A model generated the notes under the pieces. The model did not search any database and was not told the origin of the DNA. It was given only the letters and a program-made list of their open reading frames with translations. Position numbers and translations under genes: made by a program. Of a stretch of DNA of 64,000 nt, positions 47,267 to 59,172 are shown piece after piece (the first letter of the stretch is position 1; every line of letters begins with the position of its first letter). Source of the DNA: Parachlorella kessleri (taxonomy: Eukaryota; Chlorophyta; Trebouxiophyceae; Chlorellales; Chlorellaceae); NCBI GenBank assembly GCA_001598975.1, contig BBXU01000273.1, forward strand, positions 52,650 through 116,649. The letters are read 5' to 3'.

Positions 47267-50200
47267 CTACCGCCCCCAGAGCGCTGTGGGCTGCTCTTCT
47301 GAGAAGCCGCAGTCCTCCTCATACCCCTGCAGCTCGAAAATATCCCCCTGCAGCAGGAGGAGGAGGGGAGGGGGGGGGCACGCTCGCTTGCTAGGGACAT
47401 GCACGAGGCCTGTCAAGCCAGCCTTGGTTGCGGCCTGATGTGACAGCCCCAACCCCGCGGCACATTCCCTCCGGCCAGGGAGTACGACACACCACACACA
47501 CCCGACCGCTTGAAAGCCCGTTTGGTGATGCACGCCCTCTGACCATCCCCCATACACTACTCCCTCCCGGGCTGCCTGCTGTTCCACACACCACCACCCA
47601 CTTCATTGGCCCCACTCGACCCTCAAGGATCAGCTCTGGCCGCCCGCATGTCAACAGTCTTTGCAGATACATTTCACCCCCACCCCTGGCCTATCCCAAC
47701 CAGCCCTAACTTATTTTGACATAGGCAAAGTACCAGCAACTTGCCTCTAAGAAGAACTCTGGCAGTTCATCTGTGGGAAGCATCTCGCAGACTTGGGTGA
47801 TGTTGACAGGCAGCCAGCTGATCGTGGAGTTGGGTTCTAGATCGCCTATTGATGCCTGCATAAGGCAAGGGGAGGCCAGGGTAAAACTGCCTCAACCATT
47901 GCTTCTGTGGGAGGCTAGGAGCAAGACCCAAGGTTGTGGTGTAACTGCCTGGCTGGCACGCGGCACTGCAGATTGCCACGGCAGGCGGCAGAAGCCACAT
48001 CGTAATGTAACCATGTCATTTGGGACCACCATCCCTTGGCAAATATTTTCACTGCTGCTAGACACCAACCAGGGCTGCCTTCTTCACCAATCAATAGACA
48101 TACTTGGCCCGCTTCACTTATGAGCAGGCCCAGCATCGCCGAAAGACCCAGCCACCTGCCAGCACCCCTCACACTGGGGAGCATCCTGTGCATGCCCCTT
48201 ACCAGACAGATCCAAACAGGCCAAACCCAAAGGTCACGTGCTATGCCACAATGCGCACCGACCTGGTACCCGGGTGGCAGCGCGCTGGCAAGCAGCGGGT
48301 CTTGCAGCAGGAACCGCGGCAGCGGGTAGCGGTCGCTCATCATGTCCCGCGCATCCAGCGCAGCCCTGCTCAGGCAACGGTCAAATGCGGCGAGAGTCAC
48401 ACTGTCGTCCTTGGATCCTTTGTCTGCCTTGCTTGCAGCCATGCGGCGCCACCAGCTCGTGTTCTGAGTAAACCCTGAAACAGCAGGTGTGTCGCTGCTG
48501 CCGCTGCCACCACAGACGTAGCTGAAAACCCCCACCAACTAGCGCGCAGTGAGGGCTCACGGTCACAACACAACCGCCGCCTGCTGCGCAAGCTGGCACC
48601 CCTCACCCTGACCCCACCGCTCTTTCAAGGCATGCGCCAGCATGCAACCACGGCCAAAACAGACCACCCACATGGCAGCATAGTCCCCGTTAGCGTAGTC
48701 ATCCAGCTCTGGCAGTGCCCCGGCTCCGGCCCCCCAGCCGGCCCCCTGCAAGCGCCGCCTGCCGCCGCCTGTGCTGCTACTGCTGCTGCCGTCGCTCAGC
48801 GCCCGCTGTGCGGCGGCCTCAGTTAGGTTGCTGCTGTCGCCCGGCCGGGGGCTGAGCCGTGGCAGCGGGGACTTGCCCACTGGCAGGCCGCCCGGGGTTG
48901 GGCTAGGGCCCGGCGACAATCCCCCATCAGGGCTAGGTGGCGGCACCGGTGACTCCTCAGGTGCTGGAGGTGGCAAGCTGGCAGCCGGACTAGGCGGGGG
49001 CTCGCTGCCGGGGCTGGGCGCCGGCGCCACGTCAGGCCCAGGCGCCGGTGCCGGCGCTGGGGGCGCCAGCGGCTCTAGCCGGACGGTGACCGGCTCCACC
49101 GGTCCTACCGCGGTTCGAAGTGTGCCGTCCCAGATGCAGGGCTTGGAGAGGTCGAGGGAGCAGGTGCCCGAGGGGTCTTCCCTGCAGCAGCAGGAGAGGT
49201 AGCAGCGGCGAAACCAGGGGAGGGGGTTGCGCGTGCCTGGCCCGTGCTGCTGCCTATCAGAAAATCCCTGCATGCCCGCGGGTATGTCACTGCAATCACG
49301 ATCCGGCGCCAATGCCTTCAGAAATGCATTGCCCTAGGACTGTTCACGCATGCGCTGAGCAAGTCTAAGTTCACTCAAACCCAAGCCGAACACCTTGGAA
49401 CCAACGGCAACTTGACCACGATATATCCAGGACACCTCCTAGTCTGTTACTTCTCTTCATTTCGCACTGCTAGTGCGCAAAGAGTAGGCCGAGCGCCCAC
49501 AGATACCAGGCGCACTGACTCTTAGGATTCCACGGACAAGAACCCACACTCGCAACCACAGTGTCTACTTGGGGCGAGGCTACACCAGCCCCCTCCAAGC
49601 TTTGCTTCTAGAGGCCCGCCCATACAGGTTTCATATCCACTATCTACCCTAAACCTTTCAGAAGCCAAACTGCATGACCCCCCACTTTGCTTCAGGTGAC
49701 CCCTCTTCCGCATGGTCACACACACCCTTGACACAAATGGTGCTGGCAAGACGTGACCCTCACCTCTGCCCCTCTATGTCTAGGGTTGTGAAGACGCCCG
49801 CCCACGCCTTCTCAAACACCTCCTCAGGCAGCTCAACATCAAACTCTGCACCACGAAACACAGTGTGCACCCGGGCAGCACGTCAGACAAGGTACAGGAA
49901 GTTTTGCAGCATTCCCCGTTTGGGCATCAATGACTTAACAAAGCGGGTGCGCGACTGTGGGGATATGTTGGGCTGTGGGGGTACACACAGATCATGAATT
50001 CCTCACGTGAGCCCATGCACATGCTGTGCAAAGTGTCAATACTGGCACAACACCCCATTGGCCAGGCTCCTGCCGGCCTGAGTCTCTTTCCCCCCCCCAA
50101 ATGTCCCACTCTGGCCCACGCATGGTCCCCATGTGCTGCCCTCTTCCTTGCAGCTCTCCTCTGCTGCCTGCCGGGGCTGACACGGGCATGCACAAGGCCT

Positions 50201-53200
50201 CCCAAACATGTTGTCAACGAACACAGCAGCTTGTCCTTACCTGTCGACCGACTATTGACCGCCCGCAGCATGGTCACTGTCGCATTCAGCGGCTCCCCAG
50301 GTATGCTAAAGGTGTTGTAAGCCAGGATGCAGCTGGCGTCTATTGGGAAGACATCCACGGTGCAGATCAGCTGCAGAGGCAGGCCAGGGAATGGGATCCA
50401 CGGTTTTGACATGGGAGGGCTCCCGGTGGGTCACAATGTGTCAGAATGAGTCACAAACACAGGGGCAACCAGTCCAGCCCAACAAGAATGGGAGGTCTTC
50501 AGTGACATGGTGAAAGACCGCCTGTCTCGCATTGAAACCCTGCCGGCAAGGCGCCGCCATAGATTCCAGGGCTCAAGTATCGGCAGTCGCAGAAGAAGGT
50601 GGCAGATAGGGAAGATTAAAGGTAGGTATTACTATGATGAAGGTTCCTTCCCCGGCTTGTTCTGGTACACTCACCCAGATCCTCAGAATCTGGCTAAACA
50701 CGGTGATGCCCTCCTCCATGCAGCAGGTTGAGTCAGAGACGAACATCTTGCACACGGGACTGCAGAAGGCAACCCCCAAAAGAGAAGGGTCAGTATCATT
50801 TAGTCAGCGGTCAGTCATGGCAAGGCATGATGGCAGCCTTGTGCTTGCCAGCCCCTCTTGCAAGCCACAGCTCCCCCTGGACCATTCTGTTTGTGAACCC
50901 GAGCCATAGCAGTATCAGCCAGGTGCAGCTAGGCAGGGGCAAGCTCTTACGACTTGAAGGCGCAGTGGTGCACAACCCCACTGCCGGGTCCACACAGCAG
51001 AAGATTCTCCACCCCAGGCGGGCCCCATCCTGCACCAAATGCAATTAGCATGGGCATGCACCAAATGCACTTGCCCTTTTGCACATGTTGTGACGCTGAA
51101 CTGCACCAGCGATGACCAACCCCTTACTAACTGTAAACCCCCACTCACTCTCTGTCACAATCAGGCGCGGGTGGGCCGGGCGGCGTGGGCGGCTGGTAGG
51201 GAGGGGGTGCCCCCGGGTAGAGGGGTGGGGAGCTGCCATATGGCGGGGGAGCACCCTCCCCCGGTGGTGGTGCGTAGCTAGGTGGTGGCACGTAGGGAGG
51301 AGGCTGGTCATAGGCCGGGGGCGGGGCGTAGGAGGGTGATGGTGGGGAGTCGTAGGGTGCTATTGGCGGTGTGTAGTAGGAGGGAGGGCCGCCTTGGGGT
51401 GCTGGAGTGTACGGCGGTGGCGGCGGATAGTTGAAGGGAGGAGGCGCATAGCCACCACCACCGGGTGGAGGGGGGTAGTAAGTGCCCCCGGGGGGCGGGT
51501 AGTAGGGCGGTGGCGGGTAGTAGTTGCCTCCTCCGGGTGGTGGCGGGTAATAGGTACCGCCGGGGGGCGGGTAGTAGGGTGGTGGTGGGTAGTAGGTGCC
51601 TCCTCCGGGTGGTGGCGGGTAGTAGGTGCCTCCACCGGGTGGTGGGGGGTAGTAGTTGCCACCTCCGGGTGGTGGGGGGTAGTAGGTGCCCCCGGGAGGA
51701 GGGTAGTAGGGTGGCGGTGGGTAATAGGTGCCACCACCGGGAGGGGGAGGGTAATAGTTGCCTCCACCGGGAGGGGGAGGGTAGTATGTCGATGGTGGTG
51801 GGTAGTAAGGTGGCGGTGGGTAGTAGTTGCCACCACCGGGGGGAGGAGGGTAGTAGGGCGGAGGCGGGGGGTAAACTGCAGGGAGGGGCGAAGAGTAAGG
51901 CGGTGGGGCAGGGTAAGCAGGAGAGGGAGGGTTGTAGTAGGGTGGTGGGGGGTAGTAGGGCGCCGGTGGGGGGTATCCGCCAGGCGTCGGGGTGACATAG
52001 GGTGGTGGGGGGTAGTACGGTGGGGGCGGGGGGTAGTTGCCAGGCGTTGGACTCTCATAGGGTGGTGGGGGGTAATAGGGCGGGGGTGGGGAGTAGTCTC
52101 CAGGCGAGGGCGTCACAGAGGGTGGAGGAGGGTAGTAGTTCCCAGGCGAGGGCGAAGGCGTGGGGTAGGGTGGCGGCGGATAGTAGGGCGGGGGTGGTGA
52201 CTCATTCCCAGGCGAGGGGGAAACATAGGGTGGGGGAGGGTAGTAGGGCGGGGGTGGGGGGTACACGGCCGGGGAAGGAGAGGTGTAAGGTGGCGGCGGC
52301 GGGAAGTCAGGTGGTGGGGAGGGTGGTGGTGGAGAGCCGGGCGGTGGTGGGGACTGAGCCTTTGGGGGAGGGGGGGAGGGAGGCGTAGGTGGGGGAGGAG
52401 AAGGGGACATCGGGGGAGGGGATGCTGGCGGCCTAGGGGGTGGAGGGGAAGGGGGCTTGGGGGGTGGTGGGAAGGGTGGCACGGGGGGTGGTGGGGTGGG
52501 GGGTGTGGTCGGCGGGGGCGGCGGCTTGGGAGCTGCACTTGGAAACGCCAAAATCCGTTGTGAGTTTACCACCCTGACCAACAATGATACAGTGGTGGGC
52601 CCTAGGATGGTATAGCAGAGCTCCTTGCACCAACACACAACGCCTAAGACCCTTCCTGTGACTAGCATAAGGCCCTGGGCTGAGGATGTCTGCAGGCAGT
52701 TCGTGAAACCACCCGACTGTGTACCAGGCCACACCAACACTTCCCCTCCATTTCCCAAACCCCACCCTGCAAGCAGCTCGTACTTGTGCCACCCCAACTC
52801 AAAGCTAACTCACGGGGAGGAGGAGGGGCACCGGGCGGTGGTGGCGGCGGGGGGCTTGTGGGCGGAGGCGGTGTCGGCGGCTTGGGTGGTGGGGAGGGCG
52901 ACACAGGTGGGGGCGGAGCTGGGGGCTTGGGCGGTGGGGAGGGGGACACCGGCGGGGGCGGTGAGGGGGGCTTGGGCGGCGGAGGCGGTGACAGTGGCCG
53001 GGGCGGGGGGGAGAGTGGAGGTGGGGAGGGCGACTTGGGAGGAGGAGGGGGCGACTTGGGAGGAGGGGGAGGCGACCTGGGAGGTGGGGAGGGCTGGGGC
53101 GGGGGCGCTGCAAGAGGAAGGGCACATCATACTTCAGTCAATTGCTGCCTAGCCGGCTGGCCGCTGGCTGGCTGGCCGACAGGTAGGCTACGCTGTGCCA

Positions 53201-55872
53201 CCCAGAGACTTGCATCATGCTTGACCCGTCCTGGAAAGCCACAGACAACCAAGCAAGAAGGACCCCTGCTGCGAGCTTCACTTGGCACAATCTCACCCAC
53301 CAAATTAAGACTCCTGCAGCCATACAAAACACAACAAACCAACCCACTGCTGCATCTCCCCGCCCTTGCCAGTCTGCCCTGCACCCCGCACTCACCCCAA
53401 GCGCGGCTCCACGTGGTGAGCCCCTTCACCGGGCACGCGTCCGGCAGGAAGACTTCATACAGCAGCTCCTGCACACGCCACACGCAGAGGCAGCCGCCTT
53501 GCACCATGCACCCCTGCCCCACTAGCATGTGCTGGATGTCCGCAACATGGCAAGGCTGCGTCAGCACAAGGCGCCCAGGGCTGACTGAGCTTGTTGTCTG
53601 AGGCCAGGTCTGTCCCACAGTGGCCTGGACCAACCGAAAGAGATGTTGGCAAGGGGAGAACTCCTCACTGCACCATCGCATACACAGCTAGAGCCCCAGG
53701 GCAACAACACATACCACTGTCTCTGGGTAGAGGTCCCCATTGAAATGCCGCTGCAGCAGGTTCTCTGTCCGAATGGGGAAGCGTGTGCTGACGAAGAAGC
53801 GCACCACCACGTAGGGCGGCTGCACAGCCGAGCACACTTCAAGGGGGCTGGGCGCCGGCGGGGGCGGGGGCGCCTGCACGCAGGGGCAGGGTAGCTCAAA
53901 CTCCGCCGGGTGCTTTGCAGTGCCAGGGCAGCGTGAAGCACTTACGAGAGGGCAGTCAACAGCCTTGAGCACCCTTGCAGCTGCAGAGCTGTGGACATGG
54001 CACTCGTGCCAGCAGCCAACTCATGCTTACCACCCACCCCCATCATAGCCACATGCCCCCCTCACCACTGCCTGCAGCCCTCTAAGGCCTGGGGATGGCG
54101 GCGGGGGCGGCACGTACGCCTCCACCGCGATCACCACTGCACCCTGGGCCAAGGAGGCCTGCGCCCCCTGGGGGGTGGTGATGTTCAGCACAAACTCCAC
54201 CAGGTCACTCTTCACAGCCGGGTCGTCCGCTATCTGGCTGGTGTTGTAGCCTGCACAAGGGGGCCCGGGGCGGCAGCAAGCGGCAGCAGGGGTGAGTGCA
54301 GCTCGCCGCAGCGTGCCTGCCTCCTTGCGCCCGTATGCCAGTGCAGTGGAAGTCTGTCACGCTGCAGCAGCGTCTCAGGGAAGGACAGCAGCGCTGGGCA
54401 GAAACCCTTCCCCTCCTCCTTGTCCTTGCTTCTTTTCTGTCCCGCCCGACCTGCTTGCCAAGAGCCACTTCACCACTATTTCGCCACCCCTTGAAGGAGA
54501 AAGATAGACGAGGGAGCCGCCCCGAGGACGAAGCACCCAGAGCCTTCACCGTACACCATGCACACCGGCCGCGCCGCCAGCTTCAATATTACTTTAAAGC
54601 TCGCAGCAAATGCATTGAGCTAGCAGTACTCCTCCTGCTGTGCTCTCCATGCCTGTCCCATCTCAACGGCCCCGTTTAGTGGTGGTGGGCGTGGGGCTGA
54701 CAAGCGGTGCTCTCTGCAAACCCTTCGCATTGACTGTGCTACCGGCAGCCTGGCAGTGCACTGCCACGTGGCGCTGCCACACCCCCGGTACAGGTGTCAT
54801 TGGCCCGAGGGATGGGCGCTTGTGGCCCCAACTCGTGCTCCTCAAACTCACCAGACACCACCAGGTCCAGCACTATGTTTGAGCCCTCTGGCGGGGGCGG
54901 CGGCGGCAGCGGTTTTGGCGGCGGAGACTGCGGGGGCGGTGATAAACTGGGCGGCGGCGGCTGCTTTGCGGGCGGGGGAGGTGAGTGCTTGGGGGGCGGA
55001 GACAGTAGGGGCGGCGGGGGCGGCGGCCGATGCGGCGGCGGCGGCAGCTTTGGCGGCGGCGGGGGAGAGAGCTTGGGGGGAGGCGGGGGCGGGTGCTTGG
55101 GCGGTGGTGGGGGCGGGTGCCTGGGCGGTGGGGGTGAGAGCTTGGGCGGCGGGGGCGACACCTTGGGCGGGGGAAACCGTGGGGCTACTGACGGCGGGGG
55201 AGGCGGTGGCCTGCAGTACAAAGCCAATGCCAGGCAATAACCCAGCGTTGACACTCTTGTCAGATCCTGGGGGAGCTACGCGCCCTAGCGTGCCTGCAAC
55301 AGTGGTGCGGTTCTCTGGTGCCCTCAATCCACCAGCCGCACCCCAGCTGCTCACCGGTCCGCCCTGCCGTTGCCATCTTGTTGCGGCCGGATGGTGGGGG
55401 CCTTTGGGAGTGGAGAGGGCGGGGGTGTCAACCGCGGCAGGGGAGAGGTGTGGGGCGTGCCTCCCCCAACCCCAATCGTCGCAGGTGCCCCTGTCCCGCT
55501 GCCGCCGCCGCTGCTGCTGCCGCCGCCGCTGCCGCTGTTTCCATACCAGGTGCCCGCTCCGGGAGGTGAAGCTCCTGTGACACTTGATAGACCGTTAGCA
55601 CTTGCTTAGACCCCTAGGGACTGGGAGGAGCGAGCTAGGCATGGCACCGCGCTCCCCGTTTATGGTTTGGAATTGTCCAAGGGCTTATCACGCGACTGTC
55701 TGCCCTGGCCGCAGCCGGTCTGACCTACGGTACAGGCCTAGGCACACTGCAGTCAGCCCACCCTGGAGCGGGCCTTCCCACGGTAGCAGCACTACAGTTC
55801 CAAAAGTTGGCACGATCGCATGAACGGATCACTTGGCTTTCACCAGCGTCTGGGTCAGCGTTGCAAGCAAGG
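47267..55872 (-). CDS. Secreted hydroxyproline-rich glycoprotein, multi-module (5' exons continue upstream)
   Basis: Likely extracellular matrix/cell-wall HRGP. Seventeen exons close in phase: 55748-55872, 55355-55574, 54852-55210, 54066-54250, 53715-53873, 53396-53468, 52814-53107, 51149-52532, 51075-51100, 50951-51029, 50675-50759, 50241-50370, 49764-49845, 48607-49289, 48263-48474, 47745-47855, 47267-47347; together about 1430 residues. Proline-rich modules of four styles (SPPPPK-type at 54852, PPSPPPPVSPSPPPK at 52814, YYPPPPGGG at 51149, and APAPSPGSE-type at 48607) alternate with folded segments such as VVVRFFVSTRFPIRTENLLQ, LLYEVFLPDACPVKG, KMFVSDSTCCMEEGITVFSQ, TVDVFPIDASCILAYNTFSI and SRAALDARDMMSDRYPLPRF. 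Cysteines and N-glycosylation sites (NLT, NST, NIT) fit secretion. The Pro runs recall pherophorin/extensin-type proteins, but I cannot match the folded parts to a family. Introns after 47745 and 51075 start GC; the 26-nt exon 51075-51100 rests on phase. Confidence 0.83.
51440..52330 (-). repeat. YYPPPPGGG / YYPPPP coding tandem repeats
   Basis: Within exon 51149-52532, units of 27-45 bp encode YYPPPP followed by GGG(N/T), or by short Ser/Pro/Gly-Asn spacers such as PSPGN. The most homogeneous block is about 51460-51850. Paired Tyr next to Pro blocks recalls the Tyr cross-linking motifs of extensins. Near-identical units imply recent expansion. Confidence 0.85.
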
Positions 55873-58041
55873 CTTCCCATCGCCCGATTGACACATGTGA
55901 TCCCCGGCACGGACCGGGTAACAGGTTTATAAGAAATGAAGCGAGGAGTGCATGACAGCTCTCCTATGCGAAGAAAATGCTTCTGGCATGGCCTGCTTAC
56001 CTTGCGTCACAAGGGGGAGCAAGATGAGCGAGGCGGTCAAGAACACCGTCCGCCTCATAGAAAAGACTCAGCCGGGGCACGACATATGTATATCCCAACA
56101 GGGAAGGCTCCAAGCAAGACGGCACGTCGGCAGGGGTCCTTTACAAACGTCGCATCGCCCTTCGCTTGATAGCCTATCTCTAGGTATCCTGAGACTTGCT
56201 GGCGCTCCTGATCGTCCATTTTTCGACTTCCGCTTGGAGCTGCCCACAAGGCGCCCCCGCGTGCCCATCCCGCGCACAGAAGGGGAAGGAAGAAAACTAG
56301 GGGCTGGACGCTCGTGTACACCTACCGTTGAAGAAGCGTACCCATGCAAGCTTCTGCTCGGTATCACGGTTTATCCAAGGCAGTCTGCCCGACGGTTCTT
56401 CCGCAGTCATGTCATCCACTGGGAAGCATATCACATAACCTAAGGGCCGCTGGCTTGACATCTCATAAGCTCGGCTCCAAACGAGGAGCTGTAAGTTCTG
56501 TTGCACGTCGGAGGGCATCCTGCCCAAGTGAGCGCCGGCGCTCCGCAGGCGCTGAGCAGGCATGATCGTAGGTCTTCTGACACACGCCCTGCACTATTGT
56601 TCCGGAAGATACCCGGCAGATTTGATAAAAAAAAAGCACACATGCAGGTCCGCTACTAAAAGGGCTGAAACTTGACTGACGGGCTGCTTAATGTGGAGCC
56701 TCCTGAAGGAGTTGGAACAAAGCACTGAACAAAGGAGTTGGAACAAAGCACACCATTTGTATCTATTGGAAGGCATGAAAGAGAAGGCGACTTCGCATGC
56801 AAGCAAACTGAATGGGGGAGGGATCGACCCAGACAGAGAACTACACCTAGGCTACCGATATCTCATCACCAAACTGTCGCCCAGAAGAGTCCATTGGCTT
56901 TCGATCTTCACTCGCCCTCCTACTTGCGCAACGTGCACTGCCTTGCCAATGCCTGGCTGCTTGCCTGCTGTGATGCAAGGACATATGCCGACTACATGCC
57001 TTGTTGCCCCCACCGCACCCGCCAGGGTCAACGGCCTCAGCCCGGTTATTATTCAACTGTCCTGTGCCGCCAAATATTTCTACCCAGCCCCTGTATGCCC
57101 GGCTTCCTGCCACCTGGTAAGCTGCGCATAAACGCGCTGCAGGCTGCTGTCAAGACTGCCTGGGTGAAACATCAACGGTCGCCTTGGGGGACCATGCCGC
57201 CCTTCTGCCCCTTCAGGAAGCTATAGAGGCATTGGGAGGTGTCCCACGGGGTTAGAACTCTGCTCGGAAACCCTTCCTGCCCGGACCCTAAAGTCACAGT
57301 GGCAGGGTAGGACATGGCTGCAGTCAATGCCAGTCGCAGGGGTCAATGCCCAAAGAACAAGAACACCCTGCTTGTGGTAGTCTGCCTCCTGCCTCCTTGT
57401 CAGAGAAGTGCACCTGGACCTACCTCAGTCCAAGGCCAGTACATAGAATGGAAGGGGGTCCACTTGGAGTACTCCAAAATATATGCCTAGGCCTTGGAGC
57501 CCAGCCGAAGCTCACCGCCTTGGGCGTGGGTTAAGGAAGCAGCCACCGGTTGCATATCATGGGCGTATAGCCCGCCAAGTGGCCTCTGGCGCTACCGGAA
57601 ACCTGGAGTCCTCCTTAAGAGTGGGAGAGAGCAGGGGACCCGGGTGCCTAGCTATGTCCATGATACCAGCTCCAAGGGTGCTGGCAAGCAATTGCAGCGT
57701 CCTGCGGTCAGTGGCGGAGTGCCGAGTGTGGCATTACAGTTCATCTTGAGCTGGGTAAGCCCAACCTAGTTCAAACGGAAGTTGGTGGAGGGGAAGATAA
57801 TGCACGGTATGGGCTTGGGAACCGCCTGTTGGTGAGGTTGTTCCGGAACTCGCAGAAGGAAGAGAGTTGTGGTAGATCCTTTCAACCCACGGTGTCCGTC
57901 TAGCAACTTGGTCCAAAAGGATGCCTTGCAAAAAAAAAAAGCACCCCTGGTCAGACCACTATCAACGGCGGAGGCAAGTACTCCCGCTCGGCCCCAGCTC
58001 ACCACCAAACACTCCCAACTCTTAAAAAGCTTTTTCTCACC
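55873..58041 (-). CDS. Further 5' exons, probably of the wall-glycoprotein gene (partly resolved)
   Basis: Several coding-like minus-strand exons with good borders lie here. One ends at 56001 (GTAAGC) and reads LSLFYEADGVLDRLAHLAPP; it joins the 55748-55872 exon in phase. One ends at 56326 (GTAGGT) and reads YVICFPVDDMTAEEPSGRLP and DTEQKLAWVRFFNG. Upstream, 57424-57518 (SFGWAPRPRHIFWSTPSG), 57596-57701 (LLASTLGAGIMDIARHPGPL) and 57738-57924 (ILLDQVARRTPWVERIYHNS) chain in phase, preceded by an exon ending at 58041 with a GTGAGA donor. The 57738-57924 exon has a long T tract before its acceptor. Exons between about 56050 and 57320 could not be joined without ambiguity. No signal peptide or start codon was found. 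This could be a separate gene, but frame continuity into the glycoprotein favours one long gene. No domain recognised. Confidence 0.52.
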
Positions 58042-58226
58042 TCCGGTACGTGGGCAGACGTTTTGTGAACCCAATACAGGTAGGCCCGCCCACTCCAGTC
58101 AGTACTCTCAGTACCACCCCAGGTCAAACTGAACTGGTCGACGCTTTGTGGCAACGCCAGCTACTCCGACCCTGCTCGTTTGATATACAGGGGTAATAGA
58201 CTGAAGGTAACTGCCTTTCTGGTATC
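58042..58226. promoter_or_regulatory. Short divergent region
   Basis: Lies between the most upstream minus-strand exon seen and the ATG of the plus-strand gene at 58227. It may be a bidirectional promoter, or may still hold the first exon of the minus-strand gene. Confidence 0.4.
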
Positions 58227-59172
58227 ATGGCGCACATCATGGTAAGAGGCGGTGTATGCCTATGCGGCCGGTAAGCCTCACGCTTGCAAACTGACAGTTT
58301 TCACGTCTTATCTGTAGGCGGGCACAGCAGCAGGAGCAACACAAGAGCCAGGTGAGCTCCGTGTCGTGGGGGTATGGGGGACCCGTGCACGATGCCGGAG
58401 GTTGATATCTGCGTGTCTCACAGCTTGGCTGCCCCCGGATTCTCTGCCTGAGTCTCGAAGTCGCCTGTCAGATTTCTTTGGGCGGTGGGGTGTCTGGAGG
58501 ACGGAGCAATGCCGCACGGTGTGAGGCCCAGTAAGACCGCGAATATCCGGTGGGTTGATCTTGTGCCTTGCAGCGCTGTCTGGCCTGCTAGAGGCGGCGC
58601 GCCACGCGTCTGCCTCCTTGGAGCCTTCCCTGGAGCCTGCCGACACCAACCCAGGAAGTGTTACCCCTGTTATGGGGGCCACTGTGCAAGGGTCAGTACA
58701 ACCCATGCACCAGGCGGCTGCCATCAAGCAGCCGGACTGCAGCCCAGCTCTGCACGGACAGAGCAGCGCGTTTGTGGCCTGGCGCCCCGCGCTGCCGCCG
58801 CTTGCCGGCACCAAGCGCAAGTGCCAGGAGCTGCCAGGGCAGGACCCTGGGACCCCTACGCCCTGGGGCTTCCCCCGCCAGCCGTCTGACACGCTGCCGT
58901 TCCGCCCCCACAACGGCACACCACCACACCAGCGGGCCCGCCTGTCCCCCCCCAACAGCTACGGCAGCGTGGCTGGTATCCTCAGCCAGGGCCAGCAGCC
59001 CACCGGCCCTGTCTTTGGGTGCCTGCCGCTGCCGCGTGCCCGCTCTGCCGAGCTGGTGCAGGCACTCACCCTGTACTGTGCCTACTACGAGCTCAAGCAG
59101 CAGGGCAAGCCCTGCACGCTGCCCAGGGAGGTGCTGGAGACCCTGGTGGCCCACCTGGTGGGGCAGTATTGA
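58227..59172 (+). CDS. Unknown protein, 215 residues, conserved-looking C-terminal helix
   Basis: Three exons in phase: 58227-58241 (MAHIM), 58318-58351, 58574-59172. The N-terminal and middle parts are disordered, rich in Pro, Ser, Gly and Gln, with a short basic cluster (TKRKCQE) that could help nuclear import. The C-terminal 45 residues look folded: ARSAELVQALTLYCAYYELK, then PCTLPREVLETLVAHLVGQY. I do not recognise it; a short interaction helix at the end of a disordered protein is the most that can be said. A TGTAA motif at 59280-59284 follows the stop by about 110 bp. Confidence 0.72.

Noticed and set aside
51394..52200. Long plus-strand Gly/Arg/Val-rich frame
   Set aside because: Complement of the Pro/Tyr/Gly repeat array of the wall glycoprotein; every proline array gives such a shadow.
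55873..58226. Degraded retrotransposon
   Set aside because: No terminal repeats, reverse transcriptase or integrase motifs were seen, and several exons splice in phase into the neighbouring gene.
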